Below the pieces are notes generated by a model. That model was not told where the DNA came from, did not search any database, and worked only from the letters and a program-made list of their open reading frames with translations. Position numbers and translations under genes: made by a program. From positions 62,001 through 126,000 of the forward strand of contig JADCDI010000031.1 of the NCBI GenBank assembly GCA_020251025.1: DNA of 64,000 nucleotides. The letters run 5' to 3'. Positions 50,423 through 59,054 of the stretch are shown here, piece by piece; positions within the stretch are counted from its first letter, which is position 1; the number at the start of each line of letters is the position of its first letter. Source of the DNA: Rhodobacter sp. GTDB lineage: Bacteria > Pseudomonadota > Alphaproteobacteria > Rhodobacterales > Rhodobacteraceae.

Positions 50423-51709
50423 ATGACCAGAACCTTGGCTTTCGACACGCTGCAAATTCATGCCGGGGCAAAGCCCGATCCGGCGACAGGCGCGCGGCAG
50501 GTGCCGATCTATCAGACCACGGCCTATGTATTCCGCGATGCGGACCATGCCGCCATGCTGTTCAACCTGCAGGAGGTTGGATACATCTATTCGCGCCTGA
50601 CCAACCCGACCGTGTCGGCCCTGGCCGAACGGGTGGCCGCACTGGAAGGCGGCGTGGGGGCGGTGTGCTGTTCGTCCGGGCATGCGGCGCAGATCATGGC
50701 GCTGTTCCCGCTGATGCAGCCGGGTTGCAACGTGGTGGCGGCGACAAAGCTGTATGGTGGCACGATCCAGCAGTTCGGCAACACGATCCGCAAATTCGGC
50801 TGGTCGGCGAAATTCGTGGATTTCGACGATCTGGCGGCGGTCGAGGCGGCGGTGGATGAGAATACCCGCGCGATCTTCTGCGAATCCATCGCCAACCCCG
50901 GCGGCTACATCACCGATCTGGATGCGGTTGCGTCCCTGGCCAACAAGGTGGGGCTGCCGCTGATCGTCGACAACACCACGGCCACGCCCTATCTGTGCCG
51001 TCCCATCGAACATGGCGCGACGCTGGTGGTGCATTCGGCGACGAAGTACCTGACCGGCAACGGCACCGTGACGGGCGGTGTCGTGGTGGATTCGGGCAAG
51101 TTCGACTGGTCGGCCTCGGGCAAGTTTCCCAGCCTTGCCGCACCCGAACCGGCCTATCACGGGCTGAATTTCCATGCGGCCCTGGGTGGCATGGCCTTTA
51201 CCTTCCATTCCATCGCGGTCGGGCTGCGCGATCTGGGGATGACGATGAACCCGCAGGGCGCGCATTACACGCTGATGGGGATCGAGACGCTGTCGCTGCG
51301 GATGCAGCGGCATGTGGCCAACGCGGCCCGGATTGCCGCCTGGCTGGAAAAGGATCCGCGCGTGGAATACGTGACCTATGCCGGGCTGGCGTCATCGCCC
51401 TATCATGCCCGCGTGGCAAGGATCTGCCCCAAGGGGGCGGGGGCGCTGTTCACCTTTGCGGTGAAGGGCGGCTACGACGCCTGCGTGAAGCTGGTCAACG
51501 CGCTTCAGCTTTTCAGCCATGTCGCAAACCTGGGCGACACGCGCAGCCTGGTGATCCATTCCGCCTCGACCACCCACCGTCAGTTGTCACCCGAACAGCA
51601 GGTGGCGGCAGGGGCCGCGCCCAATGTGGTGCGCCTGTCGATCGGGATCGAGGATGCGGATGACCTGATTGCGGACCTTGACCAGGCGCTGGCCAAGGCC
51701 ACCGCCTGA
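50423..51709 (+). CDS. metY: O-acetylhomoserine sulfhydrylase/aminocarboxypropyltransferase
   Basis: A 428-residue PLP enzyme of the Cys/Met metabolism family, of the usual MetY length. The PLP lysine is K208 in VVHSATKYLTGNG. Other family blocks are RQVPIYQTTAYVFRDADHAA, YIYSRLTNPTVSALAERVAA and GDTRSLVIHSASTTHRQLSP. It makes homocysteine directly from O-acetylhomoserine and sulfide. ATG 50423 follows AAGGGAGACC. The 139-base leader was inspected for a SAM-type riboswitch and none was recognised. A strong hairpin follows the stop. Confidence 0.95.
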   Translation: MTRTLAFDTLQIHAGAKPDPATGARQVPIYQTTAYVFRDADHAAMLFNLQEVGYIYSRLTNPTVSALAERVAALEGGVGAVCCSSGHAAQIMALFPLMQPGCNVVAATKLYGGTIQQFGNTIRKFGWSAKFVDFDDLAAVEAAVDENTRAIFCESIANPGGYITDLDAVASLANKVGLPLIVDNTTATPYLCRPIEHGATLVVHSATKYLTGNGTVTGGVVVDSGKFDWSASGKFPSLAAPEPAYHGLNFHAALGGMAFTFHSIAVGLRDLGMTMNPQGAHYTLMGIETLSLRMQRHVANAARIAAWLEKDPRVEYVTYAGLASSPYHARVARICPKGAGALFTFAVKGGYDACVKLVNALQLFSHVANLGDTRSLVIHSASTTHRQLSPEQQVAAGAAPNVVRLSIGIEDADDLIADLDQALAKATA

Positions 51710-51715
51710 CACAGC

Positions 51716-51742
51716 GCCCGCCCCGGCCATGCCGGGGCGGGC
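51716..51742. terminator. Convergent hairpin after metY
   Basis: The perfect 12-bp stem GCCCGCCCCGGC-CAT-GCCGGGGCGGGC begins seven bases after the metY stop and ends seven bases before the stop of the convergent SIMPL gene. There is no T-run, but its position and strength suggest a bidirectional terminator. Confidence 0.65.
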
Positions 51743-51748
51743 AGCGGA

Positions 51749-52435
51749 TTATTCGGACAGTTCAAAGATCATCGTGACACTGGCCGATGAGGTGATTTCG
51801 CCGGCAGCGACCGGGACCGCGCGGGAGAGTTCGGCGTCCGCCGCGCGGAACATCGGCATCGGGATGCCTGCACCGCCTTCGGTGATCGACACCACCGGTC
51901 CCAGCGCCAGCCCTGCCGCGTCGGCCAGCAGCTTTGCCCGGGCCATGGCATCGGCCACGGCCCGTTTGCGGGCCTCATTCAGTGCCGGAACCGGGTCTGC
52001 CAGCCCGAAGGTCAGACCGTTGAAGGTATTGGCCCCGTCCTGGATGGTGCGGTCAAGCACGCTGCCCAGGGCCTTAAGATCGCGGACCCGCACAGTGAGC
52101 TGGTTCATCGCAAGGTAGCCCACGATGCGTGGGGTCATCTCGCCTTGGGGCTGCTGCCAGTTCGGGTTCAAGGACAGGCCGGACGTCTGAAGATCGCGCT
52201 CCTCGATACCGGCGGCGCGCAGCTGCTCCAGAACGGCCCCAAGCTGAAGCGAATTGGCGGCCATCGCCTCGGCCGCCGTGGTGCCTTCGGTGGTGACGCC
52301 CAGGTTGATCGTGGCCATGTCAGGCTTTGCCTCGACCGTGCCTTCACCGGTGACGGTAATGCGGGCCGTCTCGGACGCCACAGCGGTTGAACAAAGGACC
52401 GACCCCAGAAGCAGGGCGGTGAACAGGGAACGCAT
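51749..52435 (-). CDS. SIMPL-domain (DUF541) periplasmic protein
   Basis: A 228-residue exported protein with signal peptide MRSLFTALLLGSVLCSTAVA. The SIMPL/DUF541 pattern is present: ARITVTGEGTVEAKPDMATI, NLGVTTEGTTAAEAMAANS, QTSGLSLNPNWQQPQG and NGLTFGLADPVPALNEARKR. Family members (YggE, BP26) form ring-like oligomers in the periplasm and protect against oxidative stress by an unclear mechanism. A strong ribosome-binding site (AAGGAGGTG) decides ATG 52435; the longer open frame upstream is antisense to the neighbouring gene. Confidence 0.92.
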   Translation of the reverse strand: MRSLFTALLLGSVLCSTAVASETARITVTGEGTVEAKPDMATINLGVTTEGTTAAEAMAANSLQLGAVLEQLRAAGIEERDLQTSGLSLNPNWQQPQGEMTPRIVGYLAMNQLTVRVRDLKALGSVLDRTIQDGANTFNGLTFGLADPVPALNEARKRAVADAMARAKLLADAAGLALGPVVSITEGGAGIPMPMFRAADAELSRAVPVAAGEITSSASVTMIFELSE

Positions 52436-52597
52436 GGCAACACCTCCTTGTAAGACTGCGCTATTCACTACCTGTTGCCGCGCCGGGACGCCAGCCGTCC
52501 GGTTCCCCCCGTTCCTTTGGCAGGAAGCTGCCTCAACCACGACCTGCTGCAAGAGGCGGACTCGCCGGGCCAAGGTAATTCGTGCTAGGCTGGCATC

Positions 52598-55500
52598 ATG
52601 AAACCGAATTTCGCCCTGAACTTCACCGATGACGCCGTCACGCTTCTGCATCGCACTGCGCGGGGCTGGATGGACGTGGGCAGTGTTGCGTTTGACGACC
52701 CGGAGATGGAGGCGGGGCTGGCCTATCTGCGCGCCTCGGCCCTGGGGCTTGAACCGCGCGGCATGACCACGAAACTGGTGATTCCGAATTCCCAGATCCG
52801 CTACATGACCCTGCCCGCAGCGGGGCCGGACGTGGCAGGCCGCCGCGCCCGGATCCGGCGCGAACTGGAAGGCAAGACACCCTACGGGGTGGACGAGCTG
52901 GTGTTCGACTGGTGGGGCACGGGCCCCGGTTTGCAGGTGGCCGTGGTCGCCCGCGAAACCCTGGCCGAGGCAGAAGCTTTTGCCACGGCACACCGGCTGA
53001 ACCCGCTGTCTTTCGTGGCGATTCCGGGGGCAGGACAATTCGGGGCCGAACCGTGGTTCGGACCGACAGTGCTGTCGGAAAGCCTGCTTGCCCCGGGCGA
53101 GAAGGTGGACCGCGACCAGGATCCGGTCCAGATCGCCGGGCATGTGCCGCGCGCGCAACTGCCCGCCCGACAGGCTGATGGTCCGGTCGCCCCAATGGCC
53201 GATCCGGGTCTGCCGCCTGCCGAACAGACAGTCACGGATGAACCGGCCAACACGATACCGCCGCCGGATGCCGCCGCAGAGGGGCCTGCACAGGCGGAAC
53301 CGCCCGAAGCCACAGAAGAACCGGCCAACATGATGCCGCCGCCGGATGCCGCTGCGGGGGGGCCTGCGCAGGCGGAACTGCCCGAAGCCGCAGAAGAACC
53401 GGCCAACACGATACCGCCGCCGGATGCCGCCGCAGAGGGGCCTGCGCAGGCGGAACTGCCCGAAGCCGCAGAAGAACCGGCCAACGTGATGCCGCCGCCG
53501 GATGCCGCTGCGGGGGGGCCTGCGCAGGCGGAACTGCCCGAAACCCGGGAACGGGAAGAATGTGTTCCGGCAGCCAGCGACGCCCCCCTGACCGATACCG
53601 GGACGCCGCAGGCAGGGGCTTTCCAAAGTCCGGCCCCCGGCAGCGCCCCGGTGCAGACCATCGCTGCCGAGGTTACGGCCGAAAGAATTCCGGATGAGGC
53701 TGAAAGCAGCCCGCCTGTGGAACGCGCCCCGCAGATTACCCCGGCAATACCTTCGGCAAAGACCGATGCCGCCGGCATGGCCATCGATCCCCGGCCTGGC
53801 AGGAAAGCGGTCCCGCTGCCGCGCCCCGGCGCCAGACCCGCTGCGCAAAAGGCACCGGACGCAGCCCGTGTCAGCACCGCCGGACCGGCGCGGCAGGCAT
53901 CCTTTCCGGCGGGCGGCAGCGGCAGCACCATGTCGGCCGCTGCGGGCGGGGATCGGGCGGCGGCACCGGACCGGCCGGGCGAAGCGCGCAAAGGTCCGGC
54001 GCGGACAGGCGCGGTGATGACCGCAGCGGGAATTGCGCCGCCGCGCGAACGCAAGCCGAAGGTCGTACACAACCGGGACTCCGGTTCGGGCCCGGCCACG
54101 GCGCAGGCGCAGGCCGTGGCGAAGCCGTCAGTGGCGCAGTTCGGCAATCGGACGGTGAATCGCGCCAGGCCCCGGTTCCTTGGCCTGATCCTGACGGTGA
54201 TGCTGCTTTTGCTGCTTGTCGCCGTTGCGGCCTGGTCGTCCTATCTCATCGCCACGAACCTTGGACAAGACGATCCCGCCGTTGCAGTTGCAGCGGTCGA
54301 GGCACCGACGTTGCCGGGGCCTGCGCCTGGGGGGCCTGCCGTGGCGGACCTTTCCGCTGCGACCGGTGAAGTGCTGGCTGCGCTGCGGCACCCGGCAGGA
54401 TTTGCCGATGTCCCGGTTGCACAGTCTGACCCCGCACCGGCCGCCGCATCCTTGCCCGACATCAACCTTGCTGCGGCGGATGCCGCTGCGGCACCAAGGG
54501 TTGAGGCGGCAACCCTGGTGCAACCGGCCATGACAGCGTTCGCCTTTCCCAGCCCCGGCGTGGAACCGCAGGACGAGATGCTTCTGGCAAGCATCGACCC
54601 GGTCATCCCCAAAAGCGATGCCGTGGTCCTTGCCCTGCCCGATACCGCGACCGACCCCGCCCCCCTGACGCAACCCGCGCCGCCGCCCTTCGGCACAGAG
54701 TCCCCGTCTGAAGTGAACCGCCAGACCTTGCCGCCAACGGCAGGCAGCGTGACGCCGGGGGGTGTCCTGATCATGGCCGGTCCGCCGCCGCGCCCCGGGG
54801 TGACGGTGCAGCCCGTGACAGGTCCCGGGGGTGTGGTGCCATCGCCTGCGTCCGCCGGCGACGCCGGTGCTGTGCCGGTCGTCTATGCCGACCCCGCCCT
54901 GCAAGAGGCAAGGCCCCGCCTGCGCCCGGCAGATATGGTGCCGCCTGAAATCGCGCTGCCGGATGGTGCAGCAGAGGTGACGGATGCTGCGGCAGGCCGT
55001 GTGAGCAGCCTCAGGCCGCGCGCCCGCCCGCCCGGGCTTCTTGCCGCAGAGGCTGCGCCGCAGGCCGGCACCGCTGCCGCTCAGGCGGCCGGGGCATCGC
55101 TTGTTGCCACGGCAGGGGAAGGTGCCGCCAGTCCCCTGGCAATTGCCGTTTCCCGCAAGCCGGCCGCGCGTCCGGCGCAGGCCAATGCCGCCATCGAAGC
55201 GGCCGTTTCCGTGGCTGCCGCCGATGCCTCTCTTGTGCCTGACACGGGAACGCTTGCGCCTGTCGTGCCCGCGCCCGATCCGCAGCCTGCGGTGACCGCA
55301 GATGACCCCGAAGCGGTTGAGATCGACGAACCCGAGCTTGCGTCAGCAGCCCCTTCGGTGCCGACGCGCGCATCCGTCGCCAAGCAGGCGACCTTCAGGA
55401 ATTCGATCAACCTGTCGAGGATCAATCTGATCGGTGTCTATGGCAGCTCGTCCAACCGCTATGCCATGGTCCGGCAGGCCAATGGCCGGTTCATCAGGGT

Positions 55501-55609
55501 CACGGTCGGGGATCGTGTCGACGGCGGCCGTGTGGCGGCGATTTCCGACCGCGAACTGCACTACGTCAAGAACGGAACCACGCACAAACTGGCAATGCCC
55601 AAGGGTTAG
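52598..55609 (+). CDS. Large membrane protein with GspL/PilM-like N-terminus and PulC/PilP-like C-terminus
   Basis: A 1003-residue protein. Residues 1-150 (MKPNFALNFTDDAVTLLHRT; LVIPNSQIRYMTLP; ELEGKTPYGVDELVFDWWG) resemble the actin-like N-terminal half of GspL/PilM secretion-platform proteins. Residues 160-520 are Pro/Ala/Glu-rich and disordered, including four 26-residue repeats at about 215-318. One membrane helix follows at about 527-553 (LILTVMLLLLLVAVAAWSSY). After another disordered stretch, the last 75 residues (INLIGVYGSSSNRYAMVRQA; FIRVTVGDRVDGGRVAAISD) resemble the PulC/GspC-PilP homology domain. The topology would put the actin-like part in the cytoplasm and the PulC-like part in the periplasm. 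The function is unproven; no other type II secretion or pilus genes are nearby. Translation-factor labels sometimes given to such sequences are not supported. Confidence 0.75.
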   Translation: MKPNFALNFTDDAVTLLHRTARGWMDVGSVAFDDPEMEAGLAYLRASALGLEPRGMTTKLVIPNSQIRYMTLPAAGPDVAGRRARIRRELEGKTPYGVDELVFDWWGTGPGLQVAVVARETLAEAEAFATAHRLNPLSFVAIPGAGQFGAEPWFGPTVLSESLLAPGEKVDRDQDPVQIAGHVPRAQLPARQADGPVAPMADPGLPPAEQTVTDEPANTIPPPDAAAEGPAQAEPPEATEEPANMMPPPDAAAGGPAQAELPEAAEEPANTIPPPDAAAEGPAQAELPEAAEEPANVMPPPDAAAGGPAQAELPETREREECVPAASDAPLTDTGTPQAGAFQSPAPGSAPVQTIAAEVTAERIPDEAESSPPVERAPQITPAIPSAKTDAAGMAIDPRPGRKAVPLPRPGARPAAQKAPDAARVSTAGPARQASFPAGGSGSTMSAAAGGDRAAAPDRPGEARKGPARTGAVMTAAGIAPPRERKPKVVHNRDSGSGPATAQAQAVAKPSVAQFGNRTVNRARPRFLGLILTVMLLLLLVAVAAWSSYLIATNLGQDDPAVAVAAVEAPTLPGPAPGGPAVADLSAATGEVLAALRHPAGFADVPVAQSDPAPAAASLPDINLAAADAAAAPRVEAATLVQPAMTAFAFPSPGVEPQDEMLLASIDPVIPKSDAVVLALPDTATDPAPLTQPAPPPFGTESPSEVNRQTLPPTAGSVTPGGVLIMAGPPPRPGVTVQPVTGPGGVVPSPASAGDAGAVPVVYADPALQEARPRLRPADMVPPEIALPDGAAEVTDAAAGRVSSLRPRARPPGLLAAEAAPQAGTAAAQAAGASLVATAGEGAASPLAIAVSRKPAARPAQANAAIEAAVSVAAADASLVPDTGTLAPVVPAPDPQPAVTADDPEAVEIDEPELASAAPSVPTRASVAKQATFRNSINLSRINLIGVYGSSSNRYAMVRQANGRFIRVTVGDRVDGGRVAAISDRELHYVKNGTTHKLAMPKG
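53240..53551 (+). repeat. Four in-frame 78-bp repeats coding for 26 residues each
   Basis: Copies start at 53240, 53318, 53396 and 53474. The unit reads EEPANTIPPPDAAAEGPAQA with variants. Copies 1 and 3 carry N-T-I and A-A-E-G; copies 2 and 4 carry N-M/V-M and A-A-G-G. The alternation implies that a 156-bp dimer was duplicated. Confidence 0.92.
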
Positions 55610-55625
55610 GGCCGGGCTGGCCCCC

Positions 55626-56636
55626 CTATCCGGCGGTCACGCCCGCTTCGGCAAAGGTGGCCATGCCGGAATGACAGGCGACGGCCCCCCGAACCACACC
55701 GATCGCCAGCGCCGCACCCGATCCTTCGCCCAGCCGCAGCCCAAGCGACAGCAGCGGAACCTTGCCCAGCGCCTGCAGCAGACGGCCATGGGCGCTTTCC
55801 GCGCTTTGATGCCCGGCGATGCAATGATCCAGCGCGCCCGGCACCTCTGCCTCCAGCACACCGGCGGCGGCGCAGCAGATGAACCCGTCCAGAATGACCG
55901 GAATGCGTTCGGTCCGGGCGCGGGCAATGGCCCCCGCCATCGCGGCAATCTCGCGCCCGCCAAGGCGGCGCAGCGCCTCCAGCGGGGTGGCCCCGGCGTG
56001 CAGGGCCAGGCCTTCGGCCACTGCTTGTGTCTTCAGTGCCAGACCGGCGTCATCGACACCGGTCCCGCGCCCGGTCCAGTCTGCGGCAGTGCCACCGAAC
56101 AGGGCACAGGCAAGGGCGGCGGCAGAGGTGGTGTTGCCGATGCCCATCTCGCCCGTCACCAGAAGATCGGCGGCCGGATCGACCGCGTTCCAGCCTGCGG
56201 CCAGGGACGCAGCGACTTCGGCCTCGGTCATCGCCGCCTGTGCGGTGAAATCGGCAACGGGCCGGTCAAGGTCCAGCGCATGCACTTCCATCCGTGCCCC
56301 GAAGGTGCGGGCAAGCTGGTTGATCGCCGCCCCGCCTGCGCGGAAGTTTGCCACCATCTGCCCTGTGACCTCTGCCGGAAATGCAGACACTCCGCGCGCG
56401 GTGATGCCGTGATTGCCGGCAAAGACCAGGACAAGGGGATGATCGATGCGCGGTTGCGCCCGGCCTTGCCAGGCGGCGACCCACTGCGCCACCTCCTCCA
56501 GCCGGCCAAGAGAGCCGGCGGGCTTGGTCAGCACCGCGTCGCGTGCCAGCGCCTGCGCCCGCGCCGCCGCATCCGGTTGGGGAAGCGTTTGCAGAAGGCT
56601 GCGAAAGGCGTCAAGGCTGGCAAAGGGGGCAGGCAT
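55626..56636 (-). CDS. cobT: Nicotinate-nucleotide--dimethylbenzimidazole phosphoribosyltransferase
   Basis: A 336-residue enzyme of lower-ligand activation in cobalamin synthesis. It transfers phosphoribose from nicotinate mononucleotide to dimethylbenzimidazole, giving alpha-ribazole phosphate. Blocks are [60 protein letters not shown] and the catalytic-glutamate region [16 protein letters not shown]. The substrate-site segment [20 protein letters not shown] is intact. It is divergent from cobS, 81 bases away. Confidence 0.96.
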   Translation of the reverse strand: MPAPFASLDAFRSLLQTLPQPDAAARAQALARDAVLTKPAGSLGRLEEVAQWVAAWQGRAQPRIDHPLVLVFAGNHGITARGVSAFPAEVTGQMVANFRAGGAAINQLARTFGARMEVHALDLDRPVADFTAQAAMTEAEVAASLAAGWNAVDPAADLLVTGEMGIGNTTSAAALACALFGGTAADWTGRGTGVDDAGLALKTQAVAEGLALHAGATPLEALRRLGGREIAAMAGAIARARTERIPVILDGFICCAAAGVLEAEVPGALDHCIAGHQSAESAHGRLLQALGKVPLLSLGLRLGEGSGAALAIGVVRGAVACHSGMATFAEAGVTAG

Positions 56637-56717
56637 GACGATATCCCTGATTGTGTTCCGGCGCGGGCCTGATTAGCGGTTGGCGGCGGCGGGGACCAGC
56701 ACGGAAGGGGCATTCCT

Positions 56718-57491
56718 GTGACAAGGCGCGACAGTTGGCGGCCGCAGGTCTTTGATGTTCTGGCCGCGCTCGGGCTGCTGACCCGCCTGCCGCTGGATCT
56801 GGACGGCGCGCGGGCACAGGCGCGGGGCGCAGCGGCGGCCTGGGCCTGGCCGCTTGCCGGGGTGGCCGTGGGCCTGCTTGGTGCCGCATCGGGCGGGCTT
56901 GCGCTGTGGCTGGGTGTGGCACCGGGGGCGGCGGCGGCAATTGCGATTGCCGCCCAGATCTTTGTTACGGGTGCCCTGCATGAGGACGGTCTTGCCGACA
57001 GCGCCGACGGGCTGTGGGGCGGATGGAACAAGGAACGGCGGCTGGCAATCATGAAGGACAGCCGGATCGGAACCTTTGGGGTGCTGGCGCTTGTGCTGGT
57101 GACGCTGCTGCGCTGGGTGGCACTGGCCGGGCTGTTTGCCGCCGGCACGCCCTGGGGCGCGCTGGCAGCGGCGGGGGCGCTGTCGCGCGTGCCGATGGCG
57201 GTGCTGACGGCAGCCCTGCCCAATGCGCGCGGATCAGGCCTGGCACACAGCGTCGGTCGCCCCGAAGGGGCGGTTGTTGCCCTGTCCTGCGCAACGGGCC
57301 TGATGTGCGGGTTTCTTGCCCTGGGACCCGCGGCGTTCGGCGCCGCCTTTTGGGTAGGGGGTGTATGCCTTGCCGTCGGACTTGTGGCCCGGGCCAAAAT
57401 TGGCGGTCAGACCGGCGACATTCTGGGCGCATCGCAGCAGATATCCGAGGCCGTCGTGCTGACCCTGATTGCGGCAAGCCTTCGGCCATGA
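56718..57491 (+). CDS. cobS: Adenosylcobinamide-GDP ribazoletransferase (cobalamin synthase)
   Basis: A 257-residue inner-membrane enzyme that joins adenosylcobinamide-GDP with alpha-ribazole phosphate in the last stage of cobalamin synthesis. The acidic metal-binding motif is TGALHEDGLADSADGLWGGW, followed by the conserved MKDSRIGTFGVLALVL. Several hydrophobic helices fill the rest. The start is GTG 56718 after AAGGGGCATTCC. With cobT it forms a divergent pair. The methylmalonyl-CoA mutase encoded elsewhere in the window needs this cofactor. Confidence 0.95.
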   Translation: MTRRDSWRPQVFDVLAALGLLTRLPLDLDGARAQARGAAAAWAWPLAGVAVGLLGAASGGLALWLGVAPGAAAAIAIAAQIFVTGALHEDGLADSADGLWGGWNKERRLAIMKDSRIGTFGVLALVLVTLLRWVALAGLFAAGTPWGALAAAGALSRVPMAVLTAALPNARGSGLAHSVGRPEGAVVALSCATGLMCGFLALGPAAFGAAFWVGGVCLAVGLVARAKIGGQTGDILGASQQISEAVVLTLIAASLRP

Positions 57492-57521
57492 AAAAACCGC
57501 AGCGGCAAGGCTGCGGCTTTT
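57491..57521. terminator. Bidirectional terminator between cobS and carD
   Basis: The stem CCGCAGC-GGCAAG-GCTGCGG is flanked by an A-run on the left (57491-57496) and CTTTT on the right (57517-57521). It lies at the convergent ends of cobS and carD and can act in both directions. Confidence 0.85.
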
Positions 57522-57540
57522 CCCACTTGCATCAGATCAA

Positions 57541-58050
57541 TCAGGCGGCGCGCGATACCAGGACATCGTCCACGGTCTTGGCGGCCCCGGCCTCGTCCAC
57601 ACCGCTGACGGCGGCCACTTCGCGGGTCAGGCGTTCCAGGGCGGCCTCGTAAAGCTGACGCTCGGAATAGCTTTGCTCGCGCTGGTCATCGGTGCGGTGC
57701 AGGTCACGGACCACTTCCGCGATCGACAGCAGGTCACCCGAATTGATCTTCTGTTCATATTCCTGCGCCCGGCGCGACCACATGGCACGCTTGACCTTGG
57801 CCCTGCCCTTGAGGGTATCCAGCGCCTTGGTCACGACATCGGGCGACGAAAGCCCACGCATGCCGATTTCGGTTGCCTTGTGGGTGGGCACCCGCAGGGT
57901 CATCTTGTCCTTTTCAAAAGAGATGACGAAAAGTTCCAGGGTCAGTCCCGCAATCTCCTGTTCTTCGATCGAAATGATCCGGCCGACGCCATGCGCCGGG
58001 TAAACCACGAATTCGTTCGGGCGGAATTCAGCTTTCTTGGACTTGGTCAT
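57541..58050 (-). CDS. carD: CarD-family transcriptional regulator
   Basis: A 169-residue regulator that binds RNA polymerase beta and stabilises open promoter complexes. The N-terminal RNAP-interacting Tudor-like domain has FRPNEFVVYPAHGVGRIISI and GLTLELFVISFEKDKMTLRV. The C-terminal helical DNA-binding domain has KVKRAMWSRRAQEYEQKINS, VVRDLHRTDDQREQSYSERQ and the tail EAALERLTREVAAV. In alphaproteobacteria it acts broadly, including on rRNA promoters. The start is ATG 58050, and a candidate promoter lies upstream. Confidence 0.95.
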   Translation of the reverse strand: MTKSKKAEFRPNEFVVYPAHGVGRIISIEEQEIAGLTLELFVISFEKDKMTLRVPTHKATEIGMRGLSSPDVVTKALDTLKGRAKVKRAMWSRRAQEYEQKINSGDLLSIAEVVRDLHRTDDQREQSYSERQLYEAALERLTREVAAVSGVDEAGAAKTVDDVLVSRAA

Positions 58051-58209
58051 TCAGGTCGCTTCCTAAAGGGCACATCCATCATCCGACGACAATTTCCCTT
58101 GCCGCGGCTGCGCGCCCCGGTGAAAGAGAATATGGCAGTCGCAGGAAATCCTGCCCCCGGAGCCGCCGGTCCAAGGCCAGTGTCAGGCTTTCGTGCACGT
58201 TTATCTGGA

Positions 58210-58240
58210 GTATATAACACGGATTCGCCCGGATTCCAAC
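58210..58240 (-). promoter_or_regulatory. Candidate carD promoter
   Basis: On the minus strand TTGGAA (58235-58240) and TATACT (58210-58215), with a 19-bp spacer, resemble a vegetative promoter in an AT-rich island about 160 bases before carD. The spacing is long, so the assignment is tentative. Confidence 0.35.
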
Positions 58241-58343
58241 GGTGCCAGACCGCCATAAACAGCGGAATCCCGCAGGAAAGTTCCACGGATTAAGGATTTC
58301 TTGCATCCGGGGCCGGTTGCCGCGCGAATCGCCTGCAAAGACG

Positions 58344-58682
58344 TCAGCCGCCCAGCCCGGGTGCCTCGGAAAAGTGTGTCTCAAGCTTGCCGGGCTTGCC
58401 GTCCATCGCATCGGCGCCGGGCAGGGGGTCTTTGCGCGTCACGATGACAGGCCAGGCTTCGGAATACTTGCGGTTGAAGGCAACCCATTTTTCCATGTCC
58501 GGCTCCGTATCCGGCCGGATGGCGTCCGGCGGGCATTCCGGTTCGCACACGCCGCAGTCGATGCATTCATCCGGATGAATGACAAGCATGTTCTCGCCTT
58601 CGTAAAAGCAGTCGACCGGGCAAACCTCGACACAGTCGGTATACTTGCAGGCGATGCAGTTGTCCGTCACCACATAAGTCAT
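58344..58682 (-). CDS. fdxA: 7Fe ferredoxin FdxA
   Basis: A 112-residue ferredoxin with one 3Fe-4S and one 4Fe-4S cluster. It begins [20 protein letters not shown], continues [20 protein letters not shown] and [20 protein letters not shown], and has the long C-terminal tail of the Azotobacter type ([18 protein letters not shown]). It is a low-potential electron carrier in the cytoplasm. ATG 58682 is the family start. It is the last gene of a leftward group that includes the S4 protein and the helicase. Confidence 0.96.
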   Translation of the reverse strand: MTYVVTDNCIACKYTDCVEVCPVDCFYEGENMLVIHPDECIDCGVCEPECPPDAIRPDTEPDMEKWVAFNRKYSEAWPVIVTRKDPLPGADAMDGKPGKLETHFSEAPGLGG

Positions 58683-58736
58683 CGCAGGCCCAGGCTCCTT
58701 CGCAGACACGCTGCCTTGCTAGATCAGCTTCCCGCA

Positions 58737-59039
58737 TCATTCAAGCGGCGACGATGCCGCAACGGGTGGCAGATCAAGGTCAAGGTACAACTGCTTCGCC
58801 TCGGGGGCGGAGCCGCGCCGGGGCGCGGTCTGCAGGATGCGGATCAGCCGGATTGCAGTCCCTTGCGGAAAGGTCAGCGTATCGCCCGCGCCGACGGCAC
58901 GGCCCGGCTTTGCCGTGCGCGTTCCGTTCACGCGGACATGGCCTGCGGCAACCTCGGCGCTGGCAAGGCTGCGCGTCCTGAAAAACCGCGCGTGCCACAG
59001 CCATTTGTCCAGCCGGACAGTCACGCGCGGGCCGGTCAC
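58737..59039 (-). CDS. S4-domain RNA-binding protein (Hsp15-like)
   Basis: A 100-residue protein with one S4 domain: RLDKWLWHARFFRTRSLA, AEVAAGHVRVNGTRTAKPGR and VGAGDTLTFPQG. This matches Hsp15, which binds free 50S subunits carrying peptidyl-tRNA after heat shock and helps recycle them. The C-terminus is short, basic then acidic. It lies 15 bases downstream of the helicase gene on the same strand, suggesting a shared transcript and a link to RNA metabolism. Confidence 0.9.
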   Translation of the reverse strand: MTGPRVTVRLDKWLWHARFFRTRSLASAEVAAGHVRVNGTRTAKPGRAVGAGDTLTFPQGTAIRLIRILQTAPRRGSAPEAKQLYLDLDLPPVAASSPLE

Positions 59040-59054
59040 GCCACCCGCCCCCGG

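Noticed and set aside
52882-54147. 421-codon minus-strand frame
   Set aside because: Antisense to the Ala/Pro/Glu-rich linker of the 1003-residue protein. The repeats in it simply mirror the coding strand.
56637-56717. Cobalamin riboswitch between cobT and cobS
   Set aside because: The gap is only 81 bases, too short for the element, and no B12 box was seen.
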